Below are positions 51,279 through 60,112 of a DNA stretch of 64,000 nt, in pieces. The notes below the pieces were generated by a model. That model did no database searches, was not told where the DNA came from, and saw only the letters and a list, made by a program, of their open reading frames with translations. Both the position numbers and the translations under genes were made by a program. Position 1 is the stretch's first letter; each line of letters opens with the position of its first letter. This DNA comes from Cellvibrio fontiphilus_A. Its GTDB lineage: Bacteria; Pseudomonadota; Gammaproteobacteria; Pseudomonadales; Cellvibrionaceae. The DNA lies in contig NZ_JBHRTF010000004.1 of the NCBI RefSeq assembly GCF_042646205.1, positions 124,001 to 188,000 of the forward strand, written 5' to 3'.

Positions 51279-52073
51279 TCAGCTTTCGCTGCTCTTGAGT
51301 TGCAACAGCTGGCCATTCAATTGGTTAATTTTGGCGGCCATCTCTTCAATCAGGCCCATACAGATCTGGGGTTGATGTTCGATCAGGGTAATAAACTCTT
51401 CCTTGCGCACGGCAAGCAGGGTGCAATCACTGGTGGCAACCACAGAGGCCATGCGCGGTTGGCGGGTAAATACTGCCAACGCGCCAAATATTTCATTGGC
51501 GTGAATCTGGCCCACGGTGACACCATCACAGACGGCATCGGCCGAGCCTTCAAGCAATGTATAAACCCGGTCGGCTGTATCGCCTTGGCGGATAATGATT
51601 TCGCCGCTGTGAAAATGCAGGAATCCTGCTGAGGGCTGAAACTCACCGCGCAATTCCTGGCTCATCGCCTGTTCAAAATAGCTGCTGGAGCACACCAGGT
51701 AGTGGGTCCAGTTGCGCAGGTATTTGAGGTCATTGTTGGCTTGTTCTACCAGGGCATCGCGTTCATAGGCAAGCAGTTCAACCGGTTGGCTGCAGCTGAA
51801 CTGGCCTTGGGGTAGGTTCAATGCCCGCGCTAATCCCAGCAGGTCGCCGGCTTCAAAATGCATGACCAGCTTGCCGTGCAGATGGTAATCCACCCGACCC
51901 TCCACAAGGCGAAGCAAACGGTTGGGTGCTATATCGACAAAAAGGTCATCGCTGGCAGCGACCTGAAAGGGCGCATCGGCAGGGGCTACTGGTGCGCAAA
52001 TAAGCTCGGTCAGTGCCGCCAGTTTGGCGGCCAGTTCCGACATTAATTCAGATTGTTTGGTTGAAAGATACAT
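51279..52073 (-). CDS. Cyclic-nucleotide-binding-domain protein without DNA-binding domain
   Basis: From the ATG at 52073 (MYLSTKQSELMSELAAKL), which has a GGGGAAC ribosome site, there are 264 residues. A degenerate N-terminal cNMP-like domain (about 40-120) precedes a well-formed one (about 150-250: FHSGEIIIRQGDTADRVYTLLEGSADAV, IHANEIFGALAVFTRQPRMASVVATSDCTLLAVRKEEF). The phosphate-binding cassette lacks the Arg pattern of true CRP, so ligand binding is uncertain. There is no C-terminal helix-turn-helix, so it is not a classical CRP/FNR regulator. A longer upstream start (52154) is less likely. Confidence 0.82.
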   Translation of the reverse strand: MYLSTKQSELMSELAAKLAALTELICAPVAPADAPFQVAASDDLFVDIAPNRLLRLVEGRVDYHLHGKLVMHFEAGDLLGLARALNLPQGQFSCSQPVELLAYERDALVEQANNDLKYLRNWTHYLVCSSSYFEQAMSQELRGEFQPSAGFLHFHSGEIIIRQGDTADRVYTLLEGSADAVCDGVTVGQIHANEIFGALAVFTRQPRMASVVATSDCTLLAVRKEEFITLIEHQPQICMGLIEEMAAKINQLNGQLLQLKSSES

Positions 52074-52146
52074 AGGTTCCCCGTGAACAAAACACTCGAT
52101 AAGGCAAGGTTTTAGTGTAGCCTGTAGGGGAGAAAAAACTGCGTGT

Positions 52147-52176
52147 AAAACCACATCTATACACAGATGTGGTTTT
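52147..52176. terminator. Bidirectional terminator below the TfoX-C gene
   Basis: AAAACCACATCT / AGATGTGGTTTT, a perfect 12-bp stem with loop ATACAC. The plus strand continues as T8; the minus strand has TTTT. It separates the TfoX-C gene from the cyclic-nucleotide-domain gene. Confidence 0.8.
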
Positions 52177-52199
52177 TTTTGTGTGTGCAGTGCTTGGGT

Positions 52200-52487
52200 T
52201 TAGGCGGTGGCTTGGTTTAGTTCTGCCGAACACTCGGCGGCTTGCACCAAACGCGCTTTGAGATCCGGAGGGATATCATTCCAGTGAATGTCCATCAGTG
52301 CGCCTTCAAGGGCATAGAGCATCACTTTGGAAACATGAATATTGCGGGCGCGAATGCGGCGATAGGTTTCAACAGCACCCAGGCGTTGAAGATCAGCATG
52401 GGTGTTGATCCCAACGGCACGCAGAATATTGACCGAGGCTACGCCTAAATTTTTTAATTGTAACAACTCACTTTGACAGGCTGTCAT
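52200..52487 (-). CDS. TfoX C-terminal domain protein
   Basis: 95 residues, corresponding only to the C-terminal helical domain of TfoX/Sxy: LLQLKNLGVASVNILRAVGINTHADLQRLGAVETYRRIRA...HVSKVMLYALEGALMDIHWNDIPPDLKARL. The helix-hairpin-helix-like start is characteristic. Full-length TfoX activates competence genes with CRP; stand-alone C-terminal domains are common and their role is unclear. Confidence 0.88.
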   Translation of the reverse strand: MTACQSELLQLKNLGVASVNILRAVGINTHADLQRLGAVETYRRIRARNIHVSKVMLYALEGALMDIHWNDIPPDLKARLVQAAECSAELNQATA

Positions 52488-52703
52488 ACAGTGCGACTCT
52501 CCATTCTTGTTGTCAGACCATTATTGTTATCAGGTGATCTTTAAAATTTTCCGTTTACGGCGGGCCTTATCTTACAGGCTTGATTGGGTCGTGCAATTCT
52601 TTTTGCCGCAGGCTGAGCAAAAAAAGCGTTATAAATTAACCACTTTTGCATGCGGTTCAACATAAAACCCATATCTGCTGTGGAGTATTCTGGTCATTAA
52701 ATT

Positions 52704-53390
52704 ATGCAGGTGTTGATGAAACAATTATTACTGGGTTTGGATGAGCGCGAATTAGTGGAACTGCCGCAATTACACTGCCGGGTGCACAGTGCAATTGCAG
52801 CACCACTGTTGGCGCTGCAAACACGTGCCGCTGTTGCGGGTTTTGAGTTGCGCATTGCCAGCAGTTATCGCAGCTTTGAGCGCCAGCGTTTGATCTGGAA
52901 TAACAAAGCGCTGGGGTTGCGCCCGGTGCTGGATAGCCAGGGTGCACCGCTGGATGTGACTTGCATGAGCGAGCGCGAGTTGGTCTTCGCTATTTTGCGA
53001 TGGTCTGCGCTGCCCGGCGCTTCGCGTCATCACTGGGGAACCGATGTTGATGTTTACGATGGCTCGCGGATGGCGCCCGATTATCAATTGCAGCTGACGG
53101 TGGCCGAGACGCAGGGCGATGGTCCTTTTGCGGAATTTCATCGCTGGTTAAACGAAGAATTGCAAACAGAGGGCTGTGATTTTTTTCGCCCCTACGCTGT
53201 GGATCGTGGTGGTATTGCGCCTGAACCATGGCATTTAAGTTATGCGCCGCTGGCGAATCAATTGGCGCGGCAATTCAATGAAGAATTGTTGCGCGAGCAA
53301 TTGCTTGCCACTGATCTGCAATTAAAAACAACGGTGCTGGACAACCTGGCTGAGATTTATCAGCGCTTTATTGCTATCGCTGATGAATGA
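52704..53390 (+). CDS. M15-family D-alanyl-D-alanine carboxypeptidase-like protein
   Basis: 228 residues. The VanY/M15B zinc site is visible: SRHHWGTDVDVYD (SxHxxGxAxD-type, His and Asp ligands) and EPWHLSY (catalytic Glu and third His ligand), with SSYRSFERQRLIWNNK in front. No signal peptide is seen, so it may act on cytoplasmic or recycled muropeptides, or be exported another way. The following MFS gene starts 30 nt later. Confidence 0.87.
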   Translation: MQVLMKQLLLGLDERELVELPQLHCRVHSAIAAPLLALQTRAAVAGFELRIASSYRSFERQRLIWNNKALGLRPVLDSQGAPLDVTCMSERELVFAILRWSALPGASRHHWGTDVDVYDGSRMAPDYQLQLTVAETQGDGPFAEFHRWLNEELQTEGCDFFRPYAVDRGGIAPEPWHLSYAPLANQLARQFNEELLREQLLATDLQLKTTVLDNLAEIYQRFIAIADE

Positions 53391-53420
53391 CAACTATTCA
53401 TAAAAAACGGGGAATATTTT

Positions 53421-54800
53421 TTGACTGACTCTGGATTAGCTTCGCCGCCTGCATCCAAGCGCGCCATTCGTTCCTGGATGTTATTTGATTGGGCGGCCCA
53501 GCCATTTTTTACGGTGGTTATCACCTTTATTTTTGGGCCTTATTTTGTTTCGCGCTTGGCGGAGGATGCAGTTCAAGGGCAGGCAGCCTGGGGTTATACC
53601 GTGACGATTGCCGGCGCCATTATCGCGCTGCTGGCACCGGTTTTGGGGGCGGTGGCCGATGCCACCGGCGCACGCAAACGCTGGATTGCTTTTTTTGCGT
53701 TGATCAAAATTATCGCCTTGTCGCTGCTCTGGTTTGCGTCGCCCGGCTCTGCGTTATGGCTGCCCATGTTGTGTGTTGTCTGTGCGATGGTCGCCGCTGA
53801 ATTTTCGATTTTATTTAACGATTCGATGATGCCGCGTTTAATCGCCCCGCAGGACATAGGCCGCGTTTCCAATCTCGCCTGGGGGCTTGGTTATCTCGGT
53901 GGTTTGGTGGTGTTGTTCAGTGTATTGCTGCTCCTGGCGGGCAACCCTGACACGGGCAAAACGCTGCTGGGGATTAAGCCCCTGTTTGGCCTTGATGCAA
54001 CCCAGGGGGAGGATGCGCGCATCACAGGCCCTTACGCCGCACTCTGGTATCTCATTTTTATTGTGCCTATGTTTTTATTTACCCCGGATGCCAGTCGCGG
54101 CGTGTCTTTGTCCAGTGCTGTTGGCAGTACCTTGCGCGAATTGAAAGCGACACTGGCCGAGGCCTGGCAGCGCAAAGCCTTGATGCGCTTTTTACTGGCG
54201 CGCATGTTGTATCAGGATGGGGTAAATGGCTTGTTGGCCTTGGGCGGCACTTTTGCTGCCAGCATGTTTGGCTGGCAGACGATTGAAATGGGCATCTACG
54301 GTATTTTGTTGCTGCTGGTAGCGATTGGCGGTTGCGCCTATGCCGGGCGCCTGGATGCGCAGCTCGGTTCCAAGGTGGTAGTGCTGCTGAGTTTGTTGTG
54401 CTTGCTGGTGGCGACTCTGGGCATAGTGTCCACCGGGCCTGGCTATTCGCTGTTTGGTTTATGGTCATTGTCGAATGTTGATAACGGCGGTTTATTTGCA
54501 ACCGGCGCCGAAAAAATTTATATCGCCTTCGGATTATTAATTGGCATCGCCTTTGGCCCGGTGCAAGCATCGTCGCGCGCCTATTTAGCGCGCAGTGTGG
54601 GTGTCGATGAAGCGGGGCGCTATTTTGGGCTCTATGCATTATCTGGTCGTGCCACCGCTTTCTTGGCGCCTATGGCGGTGGCGACATTAACGCTCTACAC
54701 CGATTCAGCGCGCATAGGTATGGCTGCTTTGTTGGTATTTTTAATTGCCGGTTTGGTCTTGCTAATAAAAATTCCCTACCCGGCACAGCAACAGCATTAA
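53421..54800 (+). CDS. MFS transporter, UMF1 (Atg22-like) family
   Basis: 459 residues with 12 predicted membrane helices and a TTG start preceded by GGGGAA. SWMLFDWAAQPFFTVVITFIFGPYFVS near the N-terminus is the UMF1 signature; the GAVADATGARKRWI loop is MFS motif A, and FGPVQASSRAYLARSVG is in the C-terminal half. The substrate is unknown. In yeast, Atg22 exports amino acids. Confidence 0.88.
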   Translation: MTDSGLASPPASKRAIRSWMLFDWAAQPFFTVVITFIFGPYFVSRLAEDAVQGQAAWGYTVTIAGAIIALLAPVLGAVADATGARKRWIAFFALIKIIALSLLWFASPGSALWLPMLCVVCAMVAAEFSILFNDSMMPRLIAPQDIGRVSNLAWGLGYLGGLVVLFSVLLLLAGNPDTGKTLLGIKPLFGLDATQGEDARITGPYAALWYLIFIVPMFLFTPDASRGVSLSSAVGSTLRELKATLAEAWQRKALMRFLLARMLYQDGVNGLLALGGTFAASMFGWQTIEMGIYGILLLLVAIGGCAYAGRLDAQLGSKVVVLLSLLCLLVATLGIVSTGPGYSLFGLWSLSNVDNGGLFATGAEKIYIAFGLLIGIAFGPVQASSRAYLARSVGVDEAGRYFGLYALSGRATAFLAPMAVATLTLYTDSARIGMAALLVFLIAGLVLLIKIPYPAQQQH

Positions 54801-54856
54801 TAATGTGGCGGTAAATTTTTTTGTAATAGAAAGTGTTGCAGCAGTGCGAGGTATTC

Positions 54857-55561
54857 ATGCTGGTTATTTTTGATTGTGATGGTGTGTTGGTGGACAGCGA
54901 GATTATCTCGGCGCAGGTGTCCGTGGACTGTTTGAAAGAGGTCGGTGTCGAGCGCAGCCTGGACTATATTTTGGAAACTTATCGCGGCAAATCGGTGGCG
55001 GATTGTATTCGCATGATCACCGATGAATTGGCCACGGCAGCTGATTGGAACTCTTTAACGGACAGTGAAAAAGCCGAGCGGGGGGCGCAGTTTTGGCGCC
55101 ATGTGCAATTGCAAACCCTGGTGGTGTGCGAGCAGCAGCTTGAGCCAGTTGCTGGGGTGATGGCGGTGCTGGATGATTTGCGCGCGCAGCAAATTCCGTT
55201 TTGTGTGGCCTCCAACGGCAAGCATGAAAAAATGCGTATGACCTTGAACAAAACCGGCATCATGCCTTATGTGCAGGGGCGCGTTTTCAGCTTTGAAGAT
55301 GTCACCCGCGGCAAACCCGCGCCGGATTTATTTTTACACGCGGCAAAAACGCTCGGCGTTCCGGCCACTGAAGCAATTGTGGTGGAAGATTCGCTTACCG
55401 GTATTCAAGCCGCCGTAGCGGCCGGCATGCGTCCCTTGGGTTATTGCCCGCCGAATCACGATGGCAGCGACAATTGTTTGGTGAATGATATGCGCGCGCT
55501 GGGTGCGACTGTATTTTTTTCGATGGATGAATTAATGCCATTAATTTTGAAACAGGCTTAA
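54857..55561 (+). CDS. HAD-IA family phosphatase (Gph/beta-PGM-like)
   Basis: From the ATG at 54857 (MLVIFDCDGVLVDSE) there are 234 residues. Motif I DCDGVLVDSE, a helical cap, motif II VASNGKHEKM, then GKPAPDLFLHAAKTLG and motif III VVEDSLTGIQAAVAAGM. The substrate is probably a small sugar phosphate or phosphoglycolate-like compound. The stop is 2 nt before cysE, indicating coupled translation. Confidence 0.88.
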   Translation: MLVIFDCDGVLVDSEIISAQVSVDCLKEVGVERSLDYILETYRGKSVADCIRMITDELATAADWNSLTDSEKAERGAQFWRHVQLQTLVVCEQQLEPVAGVMAVLDDLRAQQIPFCVASNGKHEKMRMTLNKTGIMPYVQGRVFSFEDVTRGKPAPDLFLHAAKTLGVPATEAIVVEDSLTGIQAAVAAGMRPLGYCPPNHDGSDNCLVNDMRALGATVFFSMDELMPLILKQA

Positions 55562-55563
55562 GC

Positions 55564-56391
55564 ATGGTAATGCAATCTGCAGGGGCAATTTTTCCGCCCG
55601 ATCTGGATGTGTGGCAAGAGATTCGCGCCGAGGCAAAACAGGCGAGCAAAGATGAACCGGTGCTCGCAAGTTTTTATCACGCCACTATTTTGAATCACGC
55701 GTCGTTTGCGGCGGCAATCAGTTTTCATCTTGCCAATAAATTGGACAGTCAGGCGCTGCCGGCGATGATGTTGCGCGATGTATTTGCCGAGGCGATGCAT
55801 GCCGATGCGAGCATCGAGCAGGCGATGCGCGCCGATATTCGCGCTCACCGCGAGCGCGATCCGGCGTGCAATAAATTTTCCATGCCGTTTTTATTTTTTA
55901 AGGGCTATCACGCTCTGCAATCCTGGCGCATTGCCCACTGGTTATGGCAGCAAGGGCGCAACGCCCTGGCGCTGTATTTCCAGAATCAAATTTCGGAAGC
56001 CTTTGATGTGGACATCCACCCGGGCGCGCGCATAGGTCAGGGCATTATGGTGGACCATGCCACAGGTGTGGTGATTGGTGAAACAACCGTGATAGAAGAT
56101 GATGTATCCATGCTGCACAGCGTCACGCTGGGTGGCAGTGGCTGTGTCAAAACAGACCGCCACCCTAAAATCCGGCGCGGCGTGTTGATTGGCGTTGGGG
56201 CCAAAATTTTAGGCAATATTGAAATTGGTGAGGGCGCAAAAATCGGCGCGGGCAGTGTAGTGCTGGATGCAGTCGCGCCACACACAACCGTAGCCGGAGT
56301 GCCGGCCAAACCCATTGGGCGACCTAAAGGTGAATCGCCTGCGCTGGACATGGATCACCGCTTGGGCGATGACCCCTCGTCACTCATTTAG
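55564..56391 (+). CDS. cysE: Serine O-acetyltransferase CysE
   Basis: 275 residues (E. coli 273). Makes O-acetylserine for cysteine synthesis. The N-terminal helical domain (EIRAEAKQASKDEPVLASFYHATILNH) is followed by a left-handed beta-helix of hexapeptide repeats: DIHPGARIGQGIMVDHATGVVIGETTVIEDDV, the conserved LGGSGCVKTDRHPKI loop, and IGEGAKIGAGSVVLDAV. The C-terminus is the usual tail involved in cysteine feedback and cysteine synthase binding. Confidence 0.95.
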   Translation: MVMQSAGAIFPPDLDVWQEIRAEAKQASKDEPVLASFYHATILNHASFAAAISFHLANKLDSQALPAMMLRDVFAEAMHADASIEQAMRADIRAHRERDPACNKFSMPFLFFKGYHALQSWRIAHWLWQQGRNALALYFQNQISEAFDVDIHPGARIGQGIMVDHATGVVIGETTVIEDDVSMLHSVTLGGSGCVKTDRHPKIRRGVLIGVGAKILGNIEIGEGAKIGAGSVVLDAVAPHTTVAGVPAKPIGRPKGESPALDMDHRLGDDPSSLI

Positions 56392-56414
56392 TACTTGCCC
56401 GCGTGGCAACCAAG

Positions 56415-56684
56415 TCAGGCGCTGCGTTTGTCGGGCAGGCTGCTGGTTTCATCGTCGCAGCCATCCATCAACCATTTGAGCACCGACTCGCGGCTTTTGA
56501 GCATGGACTCATAGTGCTCGATCAACATGAGATTGGGGCGCGGCTGCAATTTCATCGCCGCAATGCGGTCGGTGAGAAAACTGATGTCCTGCTCCACCTT
56601 GATGCGCGCGTTGCCGTGTGGGCTCGTCAGCTGATCGCCGGTGTAGCGGTTGTCCTGCAGTTTTTTGTCAATAAAGGGCAGCAT
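56415..56684 (-). CDS. Conserved-looking small cytoplasmic protein, unknown function
   Basis: 89 residues, mainly helical and polar: RIKVEQDISFLTDRIAAMKLQPRPNLMLIEHYESMLKSRESVLKWLMDG. I do not recognise the family. It lies convergent to cysE with a 23-bp gap and has no apparent partner. Composition looks coding and is similar to its neighbours. No domain, signal or membrane segment is seen. Confidence 0.6.
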   Translation of the reverse strand: MLPFIDKKLQDNRYTGDQLTSPHGNARIKVEQDISFLTDRIAAMKLQPRPNLMLIEHYESMLKSRESVLKWLMDGCDDETSSLPDKRSA

Positions 56685-56887
56685 AGCGTTATTACTCCCT
56701 GAGTGGTCAGGTTAAAAGTATGGTTGCGCCAACCGCTGGCTGCCAGTGGTCGTTAAGACTAATTGGTTACATTCTGTGCACTGGTTATCGCTGTTGTTAA
56801 TGCCAATCCCGCTGCGGTTGCACACGTCAGCCTGAACAAAGCGGCAATGCTATTATTGCCTGCATCCCCAGCTACAGGATTCATCCC

Positions 56888-57691
56888 ATGAGCACTCCTG
56901 AATACGACATTATTTTTCGCGGCGACATAGTTTTTGGGCATCAGCTGGCTGAGGTAAAACTCAAGCTGCAGCAGCTGTTTAAAGTGGATGCAGCCAAGGT
57001 TGACGCACTCTTTACCGGGCGCCCTGTGCCGCTCAAGCGCAAGCTGGATGAGGCCACGGCCAACAAGTACCGCGAGGTGCTGATCAAAGCGGGGGCGCAG
57101 GTAGAGGTCTGTGTCAGCGCGCCATCCGCGCCTGCCTCGGCACCATCCCAACAGCCGCCGGTAGCGCGCCCCAGGGTCAATATCGATGCGAGTAGCACTA
57201 ACGCACCGGCGCCGGTCGCCGCGTCATCACCCAGCCCTGCTCCGTTGGCGCCTGTTTGGTCGATTGCCCCGGCGGGTGCAGATTTATTGCCCGCTGCGCA
57301 ACGCCCTGCCGCGCCGCCACCGGTAGCGGTGGATATCTCCGGCCTGAGCCTGCGCGCCCAAAGCGGCAATCTGTTGGATGCCAGCGAAGTGGCCCCGCCG
57401 CCAATCGCACAGGTCACTGTGCCCAAGCTGGAAGTGGCGGAGTTGGGCGCAACCCTGGCGGATGAAAATCACTTGCCCCTGGCCCAATTAGACATAGAGC
57501 TGGATTGGGAAATCGCCGAGGCCGGCGCCGATTTACTGCGCGCCGAAGAGCGGCCGCTGGTGGTGCCAGTCGCGGTAGGGCCGGTCGATTTTGGTTTGGC
57601 ACCCGCCGGCAGCGATTTGGGGCAGTTAAAACCTAAAGTACAGCCACTAAACCCCGATATCAGCGGTTTGCGTTTGGCCGATCCCTCCTGA
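56888..57691 (+). CDS. Protein with a short conserved N-terminal domain and degenerate AGADL repeats
   Basis: 267 residues. The first ~80 (YDIIFRGDIVFGHQLAEVKLKLQQLFKVDAAKVDALFTGRPVPLKRKLDEATANKYREVLIKAGA) look like a compact conserved domain that also occurs at the front of other gammaproteobacterial membrane or regulatory proteins, as I recall. A Pro/Ala-rich linker follows. The tail has three related units: IAPAGADLLPAAQRP, IAEAGADLLRAEERP and LAPAGSDLGQLKPK, some followed by VDISGL or PDISGL. No membrane segment is seen. Function is unknown. Confidence 0.7.
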   Translation: MSTPEYDIIFRGDIVFGHQLAEVKLKLQQLFKVDAAKVDALFTGRPVPLKRKLDEATANKYREVLIKAGAQVEVCVSAPSAPASAPSQQPPVARPRVNIDASSTNAPAPVAASSPSPAPLAPVWSIAPAGADLLPAAQRPAAPPPVAVDISGLSLRAQSGNLLDASEVAPPPIAQVTVPKLEVAELGATLADENHLPLAQLDIELDWEIAEAGADLLRAEERPLVVPVAVGPVDFGLAPAGSDLGQLKPKVQPLNPDISGLRLADPS

Positions 57692-57798
57692 TTTCATTTC
57701 ATTGAGGTGCTGCGCGGGGATTTTCAGTGGAACCCCGCCCGCGCCCGCAGGTCAAGATTGTGACCACTTTTTCTTTTGCTAATTAACAAGGAGTCCCT

Positions 57799-59922
57799 AT
57801 GAAAACGGTGGGAAAAATACTGCTCGCCCTTATCGCCGTGCCAGTGATTGCTGTGCTCGCGCTGGTCCTGCTGGTGGATGTGAATCGTTTTAAACCGCAC
57901 ATCGAAAACGCCGCCAAGGAGCAGGGCATTGCCCTCTCCATCAAAGGCGATTTGGGTTGGAACCTCTGGCCCAGTATTGGGGTGGAAATTAATGACCTGA
58001 GTGTGGTGGCGCTAGCCACACCGCAACAACCGCTGGCGGAATTAACCCGCGCCAGTTTGCTGTTGAAGTTAATGCCTTTGTTCTCGGGGGATTTCCAGGT
58101 CGATCACCTGTTGGTGGATGGTGCACGCATTAATCTGGCGGTGGATAAAACCGGCACAGGTAATTGGGAGGCGCTCACCAAAACGGATACCAACGGCGAT
58201 GCCAAACCTGCCACCGCCGAAACATCCACTGACCCCGCTGCGGATTTAACTCTGGATATCCAGGACATCAGCCTCACCAATTCGCAGGTGAATTACAGCG
58301 ATGCCCAGAGCGGCCAGACACTGGCACTGCGCGCTATTAATTTGCACCTGACTGACGTGAATACCCGCGCCGAGCCTTTTCCATTGACCCTCGCGCTGAA
58401 CGTGGAAATGGCGCAAGACGGAGCGGCGCCGCTGCTGTTGGATATCGCCCTCAACAATACCCTGAGCCTGAATGCCCAGCTGAGTGACATCACCCTGAGC
58501 GATGGCGAATTGCAATTGGGAGTGGGCAAGGCCGCGCCTTTGGTACTTGGCTATCAAATGGCGCTGAGTGATGTGCAAAACAAACCCGCGTACAAAGGCC
58601 AGCTCAGGGTAAAAGAAACCAACCTGCGCGGGCTGCTCGCCGCGCTCGGCACTGAATTGGAAACCGCCAATAGCGATGCCTTAACACAGTTCAGCTTTTC
58701 GGCGGCGATTGATGGCAATGACCAGCAAGTGCAATTAACGAATCTGGTGCTGCAATTGGATAAAACCCGTTTTGATGGCGCTCTGGCAATTACCGATCTC
58801 GCTACCTCCGCGCTCAAGGTGGATCTCAAAGGCGACAGTATTAACGTTGATGATTATTTGCCGCCGCCCAGTGACACGGAAGCCACAGAATCCACCGCCG
58901 CGCAGGAAGATACCCCCTTGCCGCTGGAAGCGATTCGCGCGTTAAATCTGAATGCAAAGTTTGCTTTGCAGCGCATGATCATCAAACAAATGGCGCTGGA
59001 AAATATTCTGCTCACAGTGAATGCTAAAAATGGTGTGGTGGATCAAAACCTCACGGCTAAGGCTTACCAGGGCGAGGTGAAATTCACTAGCAAAACCGAT
59101 GCGCGCAGCGATAAAGCCGCACTCAATTTTGATGGCGCGGTGCAAGGTTTTGAATTGGCACCACTGTTAAAAGATTTGCAGATGGATGAAAAAATATCGC
59201 TCTCCGGCGCGCTTCAGGCCAATACCCAAGGTGCGGCGCAGGGCGCTACGGTTAATCAGTTAATGGCGTCCATGAACAGCACCGCCAATTTTTCCGGCGC
59301 GCAGGTGCGTTTGGCGCCGCTCAATATTGAAGAGCAATTTTGTAAGCTGGTGAATTTGGTGACGCAAAATCAGGAACAAGTAACCTGGGACGCCTTTACC
59401 GAAATGCGTCAGTTGGACGGCAATATCGTCTGGCGCGACCAAGTGATTAGCCTCAACAGTTTCAACGCGGGCGTATCGCAATTATTGCTGGCCAGTACCG
59501 GTCAAATTAATCTGGCGAACGACCAATACGAATTTAAATTGCCGATTAAAATCGCCTCCGCCAGTGCCGCGGCACAACTCAAAGGTTGTAGCCTGGGCAC
59601 CACTAATTATTGGGTGGATCGCGGTCTCTCGTTGCTGCGCTGCAAAGGCAGTGTTGGCGCACTGGATCCGGTGAAAGATTGTGGTTTTGACAAGAGTGCA
59701 CTGGGCGATTTAACCAAGGATTTTGCCGAGTACAAACTGCGCGAAAAACACGGCGCTAAAATTGAAGAAGCCGAGCAAAAAGTCGAAGCGAAAAAACAGG
59801 AAGTGAAGCAGCAGGTGGAAGAAAAGAAACAGGAGTTAATCAATAAACTGCAAAACAAACTGTTTAAAACGCCTGCTTCGGCGGCAGCATCCTCCAGCGC
59901 CACTGAAGCAGCTGCTGAATAG
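57799..59922 (+). CDS. AsmA family envelope protein
   Basis: 707 residues. One N-terminal membrane helix (about 5-27) followed by the AsmA N-terminal domain (DVNRFKPHIENAAKEQGIALSIKGDLGWNLWPSIGVEINDLSV). Long beta-rich periplasmic repeats come next, with LSGALQANTQGAAQG and a C-terminal AsmA_2-like segment. The last ~70 residues are a Lys/Glu/Gln coiled coil (KIEEAEQKVEAKKQEVKQ) and an Ala/Ser tail. AsmA-like proteins are thought to bridge inner and outer membranes and move phospholipid. Confidence 0.9.
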   Translation: MKTVGKILLALIAVPVIAVLALVLLVDVNRFKPHIENAAKEQGIALSIKGDLGWNLWPSIGVEINDLSVVALATPQQPLAELTRASLLLKLMPLFSGDFQVDHLLVDGARINLAVDKTGTGNWEALTKTDTNGDAKPATAETSTDPAADLTLDIQDISLTNSQVNYSDAQSGQTLALRAINLHLTDVNTRAEPFPLTLALNVEMAQDGAAPLLLDIALNNTLSLNAQLSDITLSDGELQLGVGKAAPLVLGYQMALSDVQNKPAYKGQLRVKETNLRGLLAALGTELETANSDALTQFSFSAAIDGNDQQVQLTNLVLQLDKTRFDGALAITDLATSALKVDLKGDSINVDDYLPPPSDTEATESTAAQEDTPLPLEAIRALNLNAKFALQRMIIKQMALENILLTVNAKNGVVDQNLTAKAYQGEVKFTSKTDARSDKAALNFDGAVQGFELAPLLKDLQMDEKISLSGALQANTQGAAQGATVNQLMASMNSTANFSGAQVRLAPLNIEEQFCKLVNLVTQNQEQVTWDAFTEMRQLDGNIVWRDQVISLNSFNAGVSQLLLASTGQINLANDQYEFKLPIKIASASAAAQLKGCSLGTTNYWVDRGLSLLRCKGSVGALDPVKDCGFDKSALGDLTKDFAEYKLREKHGAKIEEAEQKVEAKKQEVKQQVEEKKQELINKLQNKLFKTPASAAASSSATEAAAE

Positions 59923-60112
59923 CTTTTTGTTCGATACGTTATGCGCATATTTTGCTGCATAACATTGTGTTACCTACTATCTGGATCAATCACTGCAATC
60001 GCTATACCACTGCGCCCGGCTATGGGCGCAGTGGTACACTCACACCATAGTTCTATGGCTTGCATCCTGCGCCAGCTCACCCCGTTTATTACAGAGATAT
60101 GTTCCCCAACCT

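Noticed and set aside
51243..51632. Plus-strand 129-codon frame over the Fur-like region
   Set aside because: It is mostly antisense to the cyclic-nucleotide-domain gene and has no ribosome site or recognisable domain.
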